From assembly GCA_910585875.1 (NCBI GenBank), contig CAJUIK010000045.1, positions 1-15,476 of the forward strand: a DNA stretch of 15,476 nt. Reading direction: 5' to 3'. The notes under the pieces are model-generated. The model saw only the letters and a list, made by a program, of their open reading frames with translations, was not told the DNA's origin and searched no databases. This stretch comes from an uncultured Eubacteriales bacterium. Its GTDB lineage: Bacteria; Bacillota; Clostridia; Oscillospirales; Butyricicoccaceae. Made by a program: the position numbers and the translations under genes. This document shows positions 1-6,196 of the stretch, one piece after another; the first letter of the stretch is position 1; every line of letters begins with the position of its first letter.

Positions 1-1189
1 CCTCCACTCGGCTCGGAGGATGAGGCAAGCCCAAAATTTGGGCCAGAAGTTCCAGAGATTTGGCGGTCTTCTGTTCCCGATTTTCCAGCAGCTCCAGCTC
101 CTGCCGGGCGTTTTCCAGCGCCAAATCCATCTGCTTGCGCTTTTCTCCCCGCTGAGGCTGCTGAAGGTAGACTTTCCCTTTCCGCAGCATGGCCAGCCAC
201 TGCTCCAGCATCTCCTGGTCCTCCAACGGGTGAGACGTCAGCACTACCCGAGGCGACCGCTGCGTCATGGCGTAATATTGCTTGACGAACCCCTCTATGA
301 GATCGCCGGCGTCCTCGTCGGAAACGCCGTCGAAAAATTCTTTCTTTTTGTCCAGCAAATTGCCGCCGATGTAATTGAGGACGACCACGCAGGCCCGGCT
401 GCCCCGAAAATCGCAGGCAATGACGTCCAAATCGGACAGAGCGCCGGAAAAAATCAGCTGGCTCTTGCCCAGCTTTTGGACGGCCCGCATTCTGTCCCTC
501 AGGGCGGCGGCCCGCTCAAAGAGCATTTCCTCGGCGGCCCGCTCCATCTCCCTTTCGATTTCCTCCGACAAGCCCTGGTACTTGCCGTCCAGCAGGCTGC
601 ACATCTGGCCCACGAGGCGGTTGTATTCCTGCTGGGAGATCTTTCCCGAGCAGACGGCGCAGCAGCGGCCGATATGGGCGTTGAGGCAGGGCCGCCGCTT
701 GCCGATATCCCGAGGGAATTTCAGCGAACAATCGGGCAGCTTGAAGGTCTGCAAAGCGGCCTCCAAGGCTTTTTGGGCGCCGCCCCGGCCGGCGTAGGGG
801 CCGAAATACCGGGCGCCGTCCTCCGCCGGTTTGGACACGATGGAAAACCGGGGATATTCCTCTTTGCTCAGCCGAAGGAAGGGATAGCCCTTGTCGTCCT
901 TGAGCAGGATATTATACTTGGGCTTGTGCCTTTTAATCAGGGCGCATTCCAGCAGCAGCGCTTCAAATTCCGTGCCGGTGATGATGGTTTCAAACTCGTC
1001 GATCTGAGATACCATTTTCACCGTCTTGGGCGTGTGAGAGGCCAAGTTGGCAAAATATTGACTCACTCTGTTTTTCAGCGCCTTGGCTTTGCCGATATAG
1101 ATAATCGCGCCTTGAACGTCCTTCATGATGTAGACGCCGGGCAGCAGCGGCAGCAGCAGCGCCTTTTCTTTCAGCTCCTCATGGGTCAA
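1..1189 (-). CDS. uvrC: UvrABC excinuclease subunit C (3' part beyond the window)
   Basis: UvrC makes both incisions around bulky DNA lesions recognised by UvrA/UvrB (nucleotide excision repair). The visible 396 codons carry the N-terminal GIY-YIG nuclease domain (PGVYIMKD at about residues 17-24, IIYIGKAKALKNR at about 29-41), then LLECALIKRHKPKYNILLKDDKGYPFLRL, which is typical of the family, and a UVR (UvrB-binding) helical motif near residues 205-245. The frame leaves the window at LPHPPSRVE, just where family members continue into the RNase H-like domain, so about a third of a usual ~600-residue protein is missing. The start is inferred as TTG at 1189-1187: an ATG in another frame at 1182 stops after three codons, and a GGGGAGGGGGAA ribosome site precedes the TTG. 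It follows the Crh-like gene on the same strand with a 111-bp gap. Confidence 0.93.
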   Translation of the reverse strand, partial: MTHEELKEKALLLPLLPGVYIMKDVQGAIIYIGKAKALKNRVSQYFANLASHTPKTVKMVSQIDEFETIITGTEFEALLLECALIKRHKPKYNILLKDDKGYPFLRLSKEEYPRFSIVSKPAEDGARYFGPYAGRGGAQKALEAALQTFKLPDCSLKFPRDIGKRRPCLNAHIGRCCAVCSGKISQQEYNRLVGQMCSLLDGKYQGLSEEIEREMERAAEEMLFERAAALRDRMRAVQKLGKSQLIFSGALSDLDVIACDFRGSRACVVVLNYIGGNLLDKKKEFFDGVSDEDAGDLIEGFVKQYYAMTQRSPRVVLTSHPLEDQEMLEQWLAMLRKGKVYLQQPQRGEKRKQMDLALENARQELELLENREQKTAKSLELLAQILGLPHPPSRVE

Positions 1190-1217
1190 CGGCCTTTTCC
1201 CCCTCCCCAAACGCGGC

Positions 1218-1249
1218 GGCGGCGCCGCATGATGTCACGCGGCGCCGCC
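1218..1249. repeat. Perfect 11-bp GC-only inverted repeat ahead of uvrC
   Basis: Arms GGCGGCGCCGC (1218-1228) and GCGGCGCCGCC (1239-1249) are perfectly complementary, with a 10-nt loop. On the minus strand the hairpin lies between the HPr-like stop (1301) and the uvrC ribosome site (about 1195-1208). No T-run follows, so it is not a classical intrinsic terminator. It could act as an mRNA stability or attenuation hairpin between the two genes (inference). Confidence 0.6.
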
Positions 1250-1300
1250 TGGCGATCCCATTTCTAACGGCGCGCCCAAGACAAGCCCAGGCTTCGCTCT

Positions 1301-1564
1301 CTATTCTCCGAAGTTAGACGCCACCAGCGTACACAGCGCGTTGACAGCCTCTTCTTCGTCAGACCCTTCCGCCGAGATGTTGATCATCGTGCCCTTGGTG
1401 ATGCCCAAAGACAAAACGCCCAGCAAACTCTTGGCGTTGACCTTGCGGTTCTCTTTTTCCACCATGATCGTGCTGCGGAATTCATTGGCCTTTTGAATAA
1501 AGAAGGTGGCCGGCCTGGCATAAAGCCCCACCTGATTATTGACTGTAACTTCTTTTGAAAACAT
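1301..1564 (-). CDS. HPr-family protein with Tyr15 (Crh-like)
   Basis: An 87-residue HPr-fold protein. HPr carries phosphate on His15 in the sugar phosphotransferase system and is also phosphorylated on Ser46 by HPr kinase for carbon catabolite control. Here the active-site segment reads VGLYARPA: residue 15 is Tyr (codon TAT, 1522-1520). The Ser46 site is intact (VNAKSLLGVLSLGI, Ser at 46). Bacillus Crh likewise lacks His15 (it has Gln) and keeps Ser46, acting as a CcpA corepressor without phosphotransfer. By this analogy the product is a regulator, not a phosphocarrier (inference). In firmicutes, Crh-type genes often lie in the uvrC/hprK/rapZ/whiA neighbourhood, and uvrC is the next gene here. 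Start ATG at 1564; the ribosome site (GGGGT) is modest. A promoter is visible at 1602-1630. Confidence 0.9.
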   Translation of the reverse strand: MFSKEVTVNNQVGLYARPATFFIQKANEFRSTIMVEKENRKVNAKSLLGVLSLGITKGTMINISAEGSDEEEAVNALCTLVASNFGE

Positions 1565-1601
1565 TTTAAGCTACCCCGCTTTCTATGCTTCTGTTTCGTA
1601 T

Positions 1602-1630
1602 ATTCTACCAAACTTGCGCCTTTTGCGCAA
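1602..1630 (-). promoter_or_regulatory. Promoter of the Crh-like gene, -35 inside a dyad
   Basis: On the minus strand: -35 TTGCGC (1630-1625), 17-bp spacer, -10 TAGAAT (1607-1602). The -35 lies within a perfect inverted repeat, CTTGCGC (1613-1619) and GCGCAAG (1625-1631), with a 5-nt gap. This could be an operator or the weak end hairpin of the upstream DUF554 gene. The -10 matches 5/6 of consensus, the -35 only 3/6. Confidence 0.5.
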
Positions 1631-1647
1631 GAGTGATTTTCGCGCAG

Positions 1648-2379
1648 TCACGCCCACAGGCCAGAAACCAAGGAAAACGCCAGCGGCATGAGCGCCGCCG
1701 GGATCAGGTTGGCCACGTTGAACTTCTTGACGTCCCAAAGGCTGAACGCGATGAGCATCATCACAGAGCTGCCAACCAACGACATTTGCAAAATGACGGC
1801 CTCGGTGAGCCAGGGGCGGATCAAAAAGGTCAGCAGCGTCAGCCCGCCCTGATACAAGCCCACGGCCAAAGCGCTCAGCGGGACCCCCGCCCCATAGACG
1901 GTGGTAAACAGAATGGAGCTGACGCAATCCAGCATCCCTTTGGCGATCAGGGTCTCGGGATTGCCCAGCCCGTCCTGAATGGCGCCCACAATGGACATGG
2001 CGCCGGCGCAGAACAGCAGCGTGCAGTTGACGAACCCGGCGCCGATATCCGTCCCGGAGTCGCCCTTGCTGAACCGCCGCTTCATGGCCTCGCCGGCCTT
2101 GTCAAACAGCCGGTCCAGCCGCAGCCATTCGCCAATAGCGCCGCCGAGGACCAAAGAGAGAATCAGCAACAGGATGTATTGGCTCTCCAGCCCGCCCTTT
2201 CCGTCGGTTTTCAGCACCCCGGTGAGCACGCCGGACAAGCCGATGAGAAACGCCGAAGCGCCCAAAGCCTCGAAAATAATCTTTTTGAATCGCTCTGGAA
2301 TCCCTTTTTTCAGCAGCATTCCAGCCAAACTGCCTCCCAGGATCATGGCCATGTTGACCAGCGTCCCCATCCCCGGCAT
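1648..2379 (-). CDS. DUF554 family membrane protein (YdfK-like)
   Basis: A 243-residue integral membrane protein, very hydrophobic, with about seven predicted helices. It begins MPGMGTLVNMAMILGGSLAGMLLKKGIPER, the typical DUF554 opening (LGTxxN...GGxxGxxLKKGIPER), and later contains FVNCTLLFCAGAMSIVGAIQDG and the KGMLDCVSSILFTTVYGAGV segment typical of the family. The function is unknown; members are thought to be inner-membrane proteins, possibly transporters. The start at 2379 has an AAGGGGGC ribosome site 7 nt upstream; the internal Met4 is a less likely start. It has its own promoter (2428-2456), downstream of mutS2. Confidence 0.88.
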   Translation of the reverse strand: MPGMGTLVNMAMILGGSLAGMLLKKGIPERFKKIIFEALGASAFLIGLSGVLTGVLKTDGKGGLESQYILLLILSLVLGGAIGEWLRLDRLFDKAGEAMKRRFSKGDSGTDIGAGFVNCTLLFCAGAMSIVGAIQDGLGNPETLIAKGMLDCVSSILFTTVYGAGVPLSALAVGLYQGGLTLLTFLIRPWLTEAVILQMSLVGSSVMMLIAFSLWDVKKFNVANLIPAALMPLAFSLVSGLWA

Positions 2380-2427
2380 CCCGCCGCCCCCTTTTTGTCT
2401 ACTCTAATGCAAAATAGTAACCTCTTT

Positions 2428-2456
2428 ATCATAGCGCGGAACGGAGGAAAAAACAA
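2428..2456 (-). promoter_or_regulatory. Promoter of the DUF554 gene
   Basis: Minus strand: -35 TTGTTT (2456-2451), 17-bp spacer, -10 TATGAT (2433-2428, 5/6 consensus). It lies in the 136-bp gap between the mutS2 stop and the DUF554 start. No intrinsic terminator for mutS2 is evident in this gap, so read-through is possible. Confidence 0.5.
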
Positions 2457-2515
2457 TTGGAACATTTGCACAAAATTGAGCCGCAGGGCAAGACTTTCCT
2501 CGATTTCGCCCCTTG

Positions 2516-4909
2516 TTAAAGGGAAAGGGTCACGATGGTGACGCCGGTTTCTCCTTCGCCGTAAGCGCCCAAACGGAAGGACTGGACGTGGGGAGCTCCC
2601 TTGAGGCGGGAATGGACGGCCTGGCGCAAAGCGCCGGTGCCCTTGCCGTGGATCACCGTCACCGAGGGCATTTTCAGGCGCCACGCCAGGTCCAGAAAAC
2701 GCTCTGTCTCCAGTATGGCCTCTTCCACCGTCATGCCCCGCAGATCCACCTCGCTGCCGCCCCGCTGAGGCCGGGTCGGCGCCTGGGTTTTGACGCTGCC
2801 CTTGGGCTGCTGCTTTTTAGGCGGCGCGGCGGAGATCAGCTGCAATTCCTCGGGCTTCGCCGTCAGCTTCATAATACCTGCAGTCAGCTGCACCGGCGCC
2901 CCGGGCTGGGGCGTTTGGGCCACGACGCAGCGCATCCCGTTGGAAACAAGCTCCACCACGTCCCCCTCCTGCAAGGCCCGGGGCAGGGGCGCGGCCTGTT
3001 TCTTGATTTTCTTCTGTATCGCCTTGCGTTCCGCTTCGGAAAGCCGGCCCATCATCACGGCCCTGGCCTCGGAAAGGTTGGATTCCGCCGGGTTTTTCTG
3101 CTGCTCCCGCCGCAGGCGGCGCAGCTCCTCCACCGATTCCTCCGCCGCCCGACGGGCCTGCTGGATGATCTCCTGAGCCTGCTCCCGGGCCTGATCGATC
3201 AGGTTCTTCCGGTCCTGCTCCACCGATTGGTAAGCCTGTTCCGCCCGGCGTTTTTCCTCCTCGGCCTTTTCCCGGTCCCGCCGAGCGATCTGGAGCTGGT
3301 TTTCCATCTCCTGCCGCTTCTCTTCCAGGGTGCGGATCACGTCCTCAAAGGCCAGGTTTTGGCTGTCAATCCCCGATTTAGCCTTTTCAATAATATCCAA
3401 ATCCAGGCCCAGACGCTGGGAAATGGCGAAGGCGTTGGATTTTCCCGGAATACCGAACACCAGCTTGTAGGTGGGCTTCAGCGTAGCCACGTCGAATTCG
3501 CAGGAGGCGTTTTCCACTCCGTCGGTTTGCAGCGCATAGGTTTTCAGTTCGGCATAGTGGGTGGTGGCGGCCACTAAGGCCCCCATCGCCCGCAGCCGCT
3601 CGATGATGGCCGTAGCCAAAGCGGCGCCTTCCACCGGGTCGGTGCCGGCGCCCAGCTCGTCCATCAATACCAGAGCGCCCGGCCCAGCCTCGGCCAGCAC
3701 CTCGACAATCGTTTTCATATGGGAGGAAAAGGTGGAAAGAGATTGCTCGATGCTCTGCTCGTCGCCAATATCCGCCAACACGCTGCGGCACACCTGAATC
3801 ACGCTGTCCTCCCCGCAGGGGATTTGCAGGCCGCACTGGGCCATCAAAGTCAGCAGGCCCAGCGTTTTCAGGCTCACCGTTTTGCCTCCGGTGTTGGGGC
3901 CTGTGACAATCACGGCGTTGGTCTTGCCGCCGATGGTAAAATTGATGGGCACGGCGGTATCCCGGGGCAGCAGCGGATGCCGGGCCCGCTCCAGCCGGGT
4001 GGCGACCTCCGGGCCGGACAAGCCGGGGCGCAGCGCTTTCATCTCATAAGCCAGCTTGGCTTTGGCGAAGATAAAATCCAATGTACACAAAATATCGTAA
4101 TCCTGGCGAATGGAAGAGGCGAAAGCGCCCACCTCGCCGGAAAATTCCATCAAAATGCGCTCAATCTCGTTTTTCTCCTTGGCCTGCAGCTCCCGAATGG
4201 CGTTGTTCAGCTCCACCGCCTGCATAGGCTCCACAAACACCGTGGCGCCGCTGGAGCTGACGTCGTGAACCAAACCGGGCACGCTGCCCTTGAATTCCGC
4301 CTTCACCGGCACCACATAACGGCCGTCCCGCACGGTAATCACCGTATCCTGCAATGCTTTGGCGCTGCCGGCGGAGGTAATGACCCGATTGAGGGCCTCC
4401 CGGATGCGGGAGGAGGAAACCCGGATATTCCGGCGGATATCCCGCAGGGCGGGGCTGGCGTTGTCCGCCATCTCCTCTTCCGAAATAACGGCCTGCTCGA
4501 TCTTTTCTTCCAGGTATTTATTCCCCGTCAGCCGGCGGAAATAATCCTCCAGCACGGTTTCCACCTGGCTGTCTTTTTCCAAATACCCTTTGGCAGACCG
4601 GGCGGCCCGCAGCAGGGCGGCGATATCCAGCAGCTCCTTCATATTCAGGTAGCCGCCGGCGGCGGCCCGATCCAGAGAAGAGGAAACGTCCCGTACGCCG
4701 GAAAAAGAGGGGCTGCCAAAAAGGCCCGCCAGCTTGACGGCGTCTTCCGTCTGCTTCTGCAAACGCTGGCAGGCGATCAAATCCTGTTCCGGCTCCAGGG
4801 CCAAGGCCATCTCCTTGGCCCTGGGGGAAACCGCCTGCCGGGCCAGCAGCTCCAGCACTTTGTGGAGCTCCAGCGTATGGCAGGATTTCTTTTGCAATTC
4901 TGTCATCAT
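2516..4909 (-). CDS. mutS2: Endonuclease MutS2 with Smr domain
   Basis: A 797-residue protein (Bacillus MutS2 is about 785). Family members are ATPases that act on branched DNA and on collided ribosomes. Visible parts in order: core/lever helices (about 1-320), Walker A GPNTGGKT at 337-344, the loop STFSSHMKT at about 392-400, Walker B LVLMDE at 413-418 followed by GAGTDPVEG, and the ATPase His in TTHYAELKT near 449-457. A long charged coiled coil follows (about 518-610), then a small beta (KOW-like) region near 648-693, and a C-terminal Smr nuclease domain (VDLRG at 721-725, HGKGTGALR at 754-762). The open frame extends further upstream, but the true start is ATG 4909 (or 4906). It overlaps the recO stop by one base (TGATG), so translation is probably coupled. 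Confidence 0.95.
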   Translation of the reverse strand: MMTELQKKSCHTLELHKVLELLARQAVSPRAKEMALALEPEQDLIACQRLQKQTEDAVKLAGLFGSPSFSGVRDVSSSLDRAAAGGYLNMKELLDIAALLRAARSAKGYLEKDSQVETVLEDYFRRLTGNKYLEEKIEQAVISEEEMADNASPALRDIRRNIRVSSSRIREALNRVITSAGSAKALQDTVITVRDGRYVVPVKAEFKGSVPGLVHDVSSSGATVFVEPMQAVELNNAIRELQAKEKNEIERILMEFSGEVGAFASSIRQDYDILCTLDFIFAKAKLAYEMKALRPGLSGPEVATRLERARHPLLPRDTAVPINFTIGGKTNAVIVTGPNTGGKTVSLKTLGLLTLMAQCGLQIPCGEDSVIQVCRSVLADIGDEQSIEQSLSTFSSHMKTIVEVLAEAGPGALVLMDELGAGTDPVEGAALATAIIERLRAMGALVAATTHYAELKTYALQTDGVENASCEFDVATLKPTYKLVFGIPGKSNAFAISQRLGLDLDIIEKAKSGIDSQNLAFEDVIRTLEEKRQEMENQLQIARRDREKAEEEKRRAEQAYQSVEQDRKNLIDQAREQAQEIIQQARRAAEESVEELRRLRREQQKNPAESNLSEARAVMMGRLSEAERKAIQKKIKKQAAPLPRALQEGDVVELVSNGMRCVVAQTPQPGAPVQLTAGIMKLTAKPEELQLISAAPPKKQQPKGSVKTQAPTRPQRGGSEVDLRGMTVEEAILETERFLDLAWRLKMPSVTVIHGKGTGALRQAVHSRLKGAPHVQSFRLGAYGEGETGVTIVTLSL

Positions 4910-5664
4910 CAACAATAACCTCCCTGTTGAAGGGAATGATAAAAATCCAACGTATGGAAGCCCCGTTCCAGCCTGGCCAGACAATACTCTTCGGCAAAGC
5001 GGGACAGCAGCTCTAAATCCTCCTCCGGGATGCGGAAGGAGAACAATTTTTTCAAATCGCAGCTCAGCGCATAGCGGGCGGCCTGCAAAGAGGCCCGGCT
5101 CAGGGGCAGGCTGACGCCCCGAAAAGCGGCCCGGCAGGGGGCGCAGTGCAGCCTGCCCTCCAGCAGGCTCACCTGGGGCTGCTCCGGCTCGGCGCCGCAG
5201 GCGGCGCACCGGCGCAAATCCGGCTCATAGCCGGCGACGGCCAAAAAACGCAGCTCAAAAGCCGCCTTGACCAAGGCGGGCGGCGCCAAGTGGTTGGCCA
5301 AGGCGTACAGGCTGTTCAGCGCCAGCCGGAGCATCCCCGGCGAAGGGCTGCCCTCCTCCCCCTCGGCGCCCAACAGCTCGCACAGATAAGAGGCCAACGA
5401 CAGGGCGTCCAAATCCTCCGACAGCCGGAAAAACTGCTCCAAGACCTGGGCGTCCTGGGCCGTCATGCGGCCCCCTTTTTCATAGAGGGAATACTGGCAG
5501 TAGGCAAAGAGCTGGCCCGCCCCGCCCAGCTTGCTGGTCCGCCGCCGGACGCCCGGGGCGCTGACGGTGATTTTGCCATAATCCTCGGTGAGCACTGTCA
5601 GCAGCCGGTCGCTGTCCCGCCAGTCCACTGTGCGGATCACCAGTCCCTTTGTGGTCAGATGCAT
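4909..5664 (-). CDS. recO: DNA repair protein RecO
   Basis: A 251-residue protein of usual family length. RecO anneals ssDNA and, with RecR, loads RecA onto SSB-coated DNA during gap repair. The N-terminal OB fold begins MHLTTKGLVIRTVDWRDSDRLLTVLTEDYGKITVSAPGVRR, a clear RecO opening. The middle is helical, and a zinc knuckle is present with Cys153/Cys156 (CAAC) and Cys174/Cys177 (CAPC). Upstream of ATG 5664 the ribosome site is weak and a stable hairpin (5676-5708) overlaps the end of yqzL, so expression probably depends on read-through from yqzL. The stop overlaps the mutS2 start by one base. Confidence 0.94.
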   Translation of the reverse strand: MHLTTKGLVIRTVDWRDSDRLLTVLTEDYGKITVSAPGVRRRTSKLGGAGQLFAYCQYSLYEKGGRMTAQDAQVLEQFFRLSEDLDALSLASYLCELLGAEGEEGSPSPGMLRLALNSLYALANHLAPPALVKAAFELRFLAVAGYEPDLRRCAACGAEPEQPQVSLLEGRLHCAPCRAAFRGVSLPLSRASLQAARYALSCDLKKLFSFRIPEEDLELLSRFAEEYCLARLERGFHTLDFYHSLQQGGYC

Positions 5665-5675
5665 GGTCTATGTAA

Positions 5676-5708
5676 GCGAAGAGCGCCAGGGCGCTCAGGG
5701 CTCTTCGC
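5676..5708. repeat. Hairpin at the yqzL-recO junction
   Basis: Perfect 9-bp arms GCGAAGAGC (5676-5684) and GCTCTTCGC (5700-5708) flank a 15-nt loop. A competing smaller dyad (GAGCGCC and GGCGCTC) partly overlaps them. The hairpin covers the last codons of the yqzL-like gene and its stop and ends 11 bp upstream of the recO start. There is no T-run, so an mRNA-structure role such as translational coupling or processing is more likely than termination (inference). Confidence 0.5.
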
Positions 5709-5820
5709 ACTCCTTTTCTATGGCGTATACCAGATAGGCCTCCGGCAGGCCGGTTTGGCAAAAAAGCTGCCAAGCCGCCGAAGCCGCGCCCTGGGGTTCT
5801 TTGGGTTCCGGTTCTTTCAT
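5695..5820 (-). CDS. yqzL: YqzL-family small protein
   Basis: A 41-codon gene. The product has the YqzL signature: the segment WQLFCQTGLPEAYLVYAIEKE corresponds to the W-x-L-F-x-x-T-G-x(4)-Y-L core I recall from Bacillus YqzL (about 47 residues), which is also encoded between era and recO. The position in the operon therefore supports the call strongly. A good ribosome site, GGAGGG, lies 8 nt before ATG 5820. The function is unknown. The residues ahead of the core (MKEPEPKEPQGAASAA) are Pro/Glu/Lys-rich and probably disordered. The gap to recO is 30 nt. Confidence 0.78.
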   Translation of the reverse strand: MKEPEPKEPQGAASAAWQLFCQTGLPEAYLVYAIEKECEEP

Positions 5821-5991
5821 GGCGCATCCCTCCTGCTTTCAGTCTACCGCCAAAGGCAGGGGAAAACCCGTGAAAAATGGAACCAGCTGTGGAAAAATAT
5901 AGAGCCCGCGGGAACGGCGGGACTATTGTGGTATTTTGCGCTTATGCAGTAAGCTCTCGTTCCCCTGGCCTCAACGCCCGTTCGGTTCCGC

Positions 5992-6047
5992 TATTGCAAA
6001 TCTTCATACCCAAAATTTCGCATTTGATTTGGGTTGTCGCGCCAGTC
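5992..6047 (-). pseudogene. Duplicated era 3' end (copy B)
   Basis: This segment matches 6198-6253, the true end of era, at 53 of 56 positions with a constant offset of 206 bp. Read on the minus strand it encodes DWRDNPNQMRNFGYEDLQ and then stops at TAG (5993-5991), whereas era itself ends DWRNNPNQIRNFGYEDLQ and TAA. Of the three differences one is silent and two change a residue (N to D, I to M). Homology stops abruptly at 6047/6048 next to hairpin 6051-6077. It may be a remnant of a tandem duplication or of an element that inserted at the era end and restored the gene. Confidence 0.8.
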
Positions 6048-6050
6048 GTT

Positions 6051-6188
6051 CCCCAAAAAATCTTCGATTTTTCGGGGGCCCCTTGATTCATTCGATTTCC
6101 GGCCAGTGAATCGCCGAAAATCGGTTCGCCGGTCTTCCGGCGCGGCGCTCTGCGCCGTAAGAAGACTGGCGGTTCTACCAGCCCGATT
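6051..6188. repeat. Cluster of nested inverted repeats between the era-end copies
   Basis: There are three hairpins in 138 bp. (1) 6051-6077: 12-bp arms, loop of 3 nt, one G-U pair if read on the minus strand. (2) 6093-6123: arms CGATTTCCGGC and GCCGAAAATCG, 9-nt loop, also perfect on the minus strand with one G-U. (3) 6127-6171: outer arms CGCCGGTCTTC and GAAGACTGGCG (G-U on the plus strand) enclosing an inner 6-bp stem CGGCGC / GCGCCG with loop TCT. A further outer pair AATCGG (6119-6124) and CCGATT (6183-6188) competes with hairpin 2. The right arm of hairpin 3 is a 13-nt inverted copy of era sequence at 6246-6258. It could be a MITE/REP-like element or a structured RNA. Confidence 0.65.
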
Positions 6189-6196
6189 CTTTTTCT

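Larger units (their letters stand above)
5821..6196. other. era-yqzL intergenic region (376 bp) without a confident gene
   Basis: This gap is much longer than any other inside the operon. It holds a second copy of the era 3' end (5992-6047), three nested hairpins (6051-6188), and a leader of about 170 bp before yqzL. In the leader, the minus strand has a weak hairpin (CCCGC, 7-nt loop, GCGGG, about 5910-5927) followed by a T-rich run, which might be a leaky terminator. No convincing promoter for yqzL is seen. A stop-free minus frame of 72 codons (6209-5994) lies one frame back from era and ends in the duplicated era C-terminus, but it has no start codon with a ribosome site. Confidence 0.6.

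Noticed and set aside
20..1267. Long plus-strand open frame of 415 codons
   Set aside because: It is the antisense shadow of uvrC: low-complexity Gln/Leu/Gly-rich translation, no family resemblance, while the minus strand gives unmistakable UvrC.
2513..3577. Long plus-strand open frame opposite mutS2 (with similar frames at 3719-4918 and 5146-5952)
   Set aside because: GC-rich antisense frames over mutS2, recO and yqzL; translations show no domain, and the minus-strand genes explain the DNA.
4910..5209. N-terminal extension of the MutS2 frame by 100 residues
   Set aside because: The extension lies wholly inside recO in another frame and has no MutS2 character; homology begins at MTELQKKSCHTLEL with the start overlapping the recO stop.
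5904..5930. Possible era terminator (CCCGC / GCGGG hairpin with CTCTATATTTTT on the minus strand)
   Set aside because: The stem is only 5 bp and the tail is interrupted; kept as a mention in the spacer entry but not strong enough for its own call.
6051..6077. Hairpin 1 as an intrinsic terminator
   Set aside because: Stem is strong but on neither strand is it followed by a T-run; the T residues are inside the arms.
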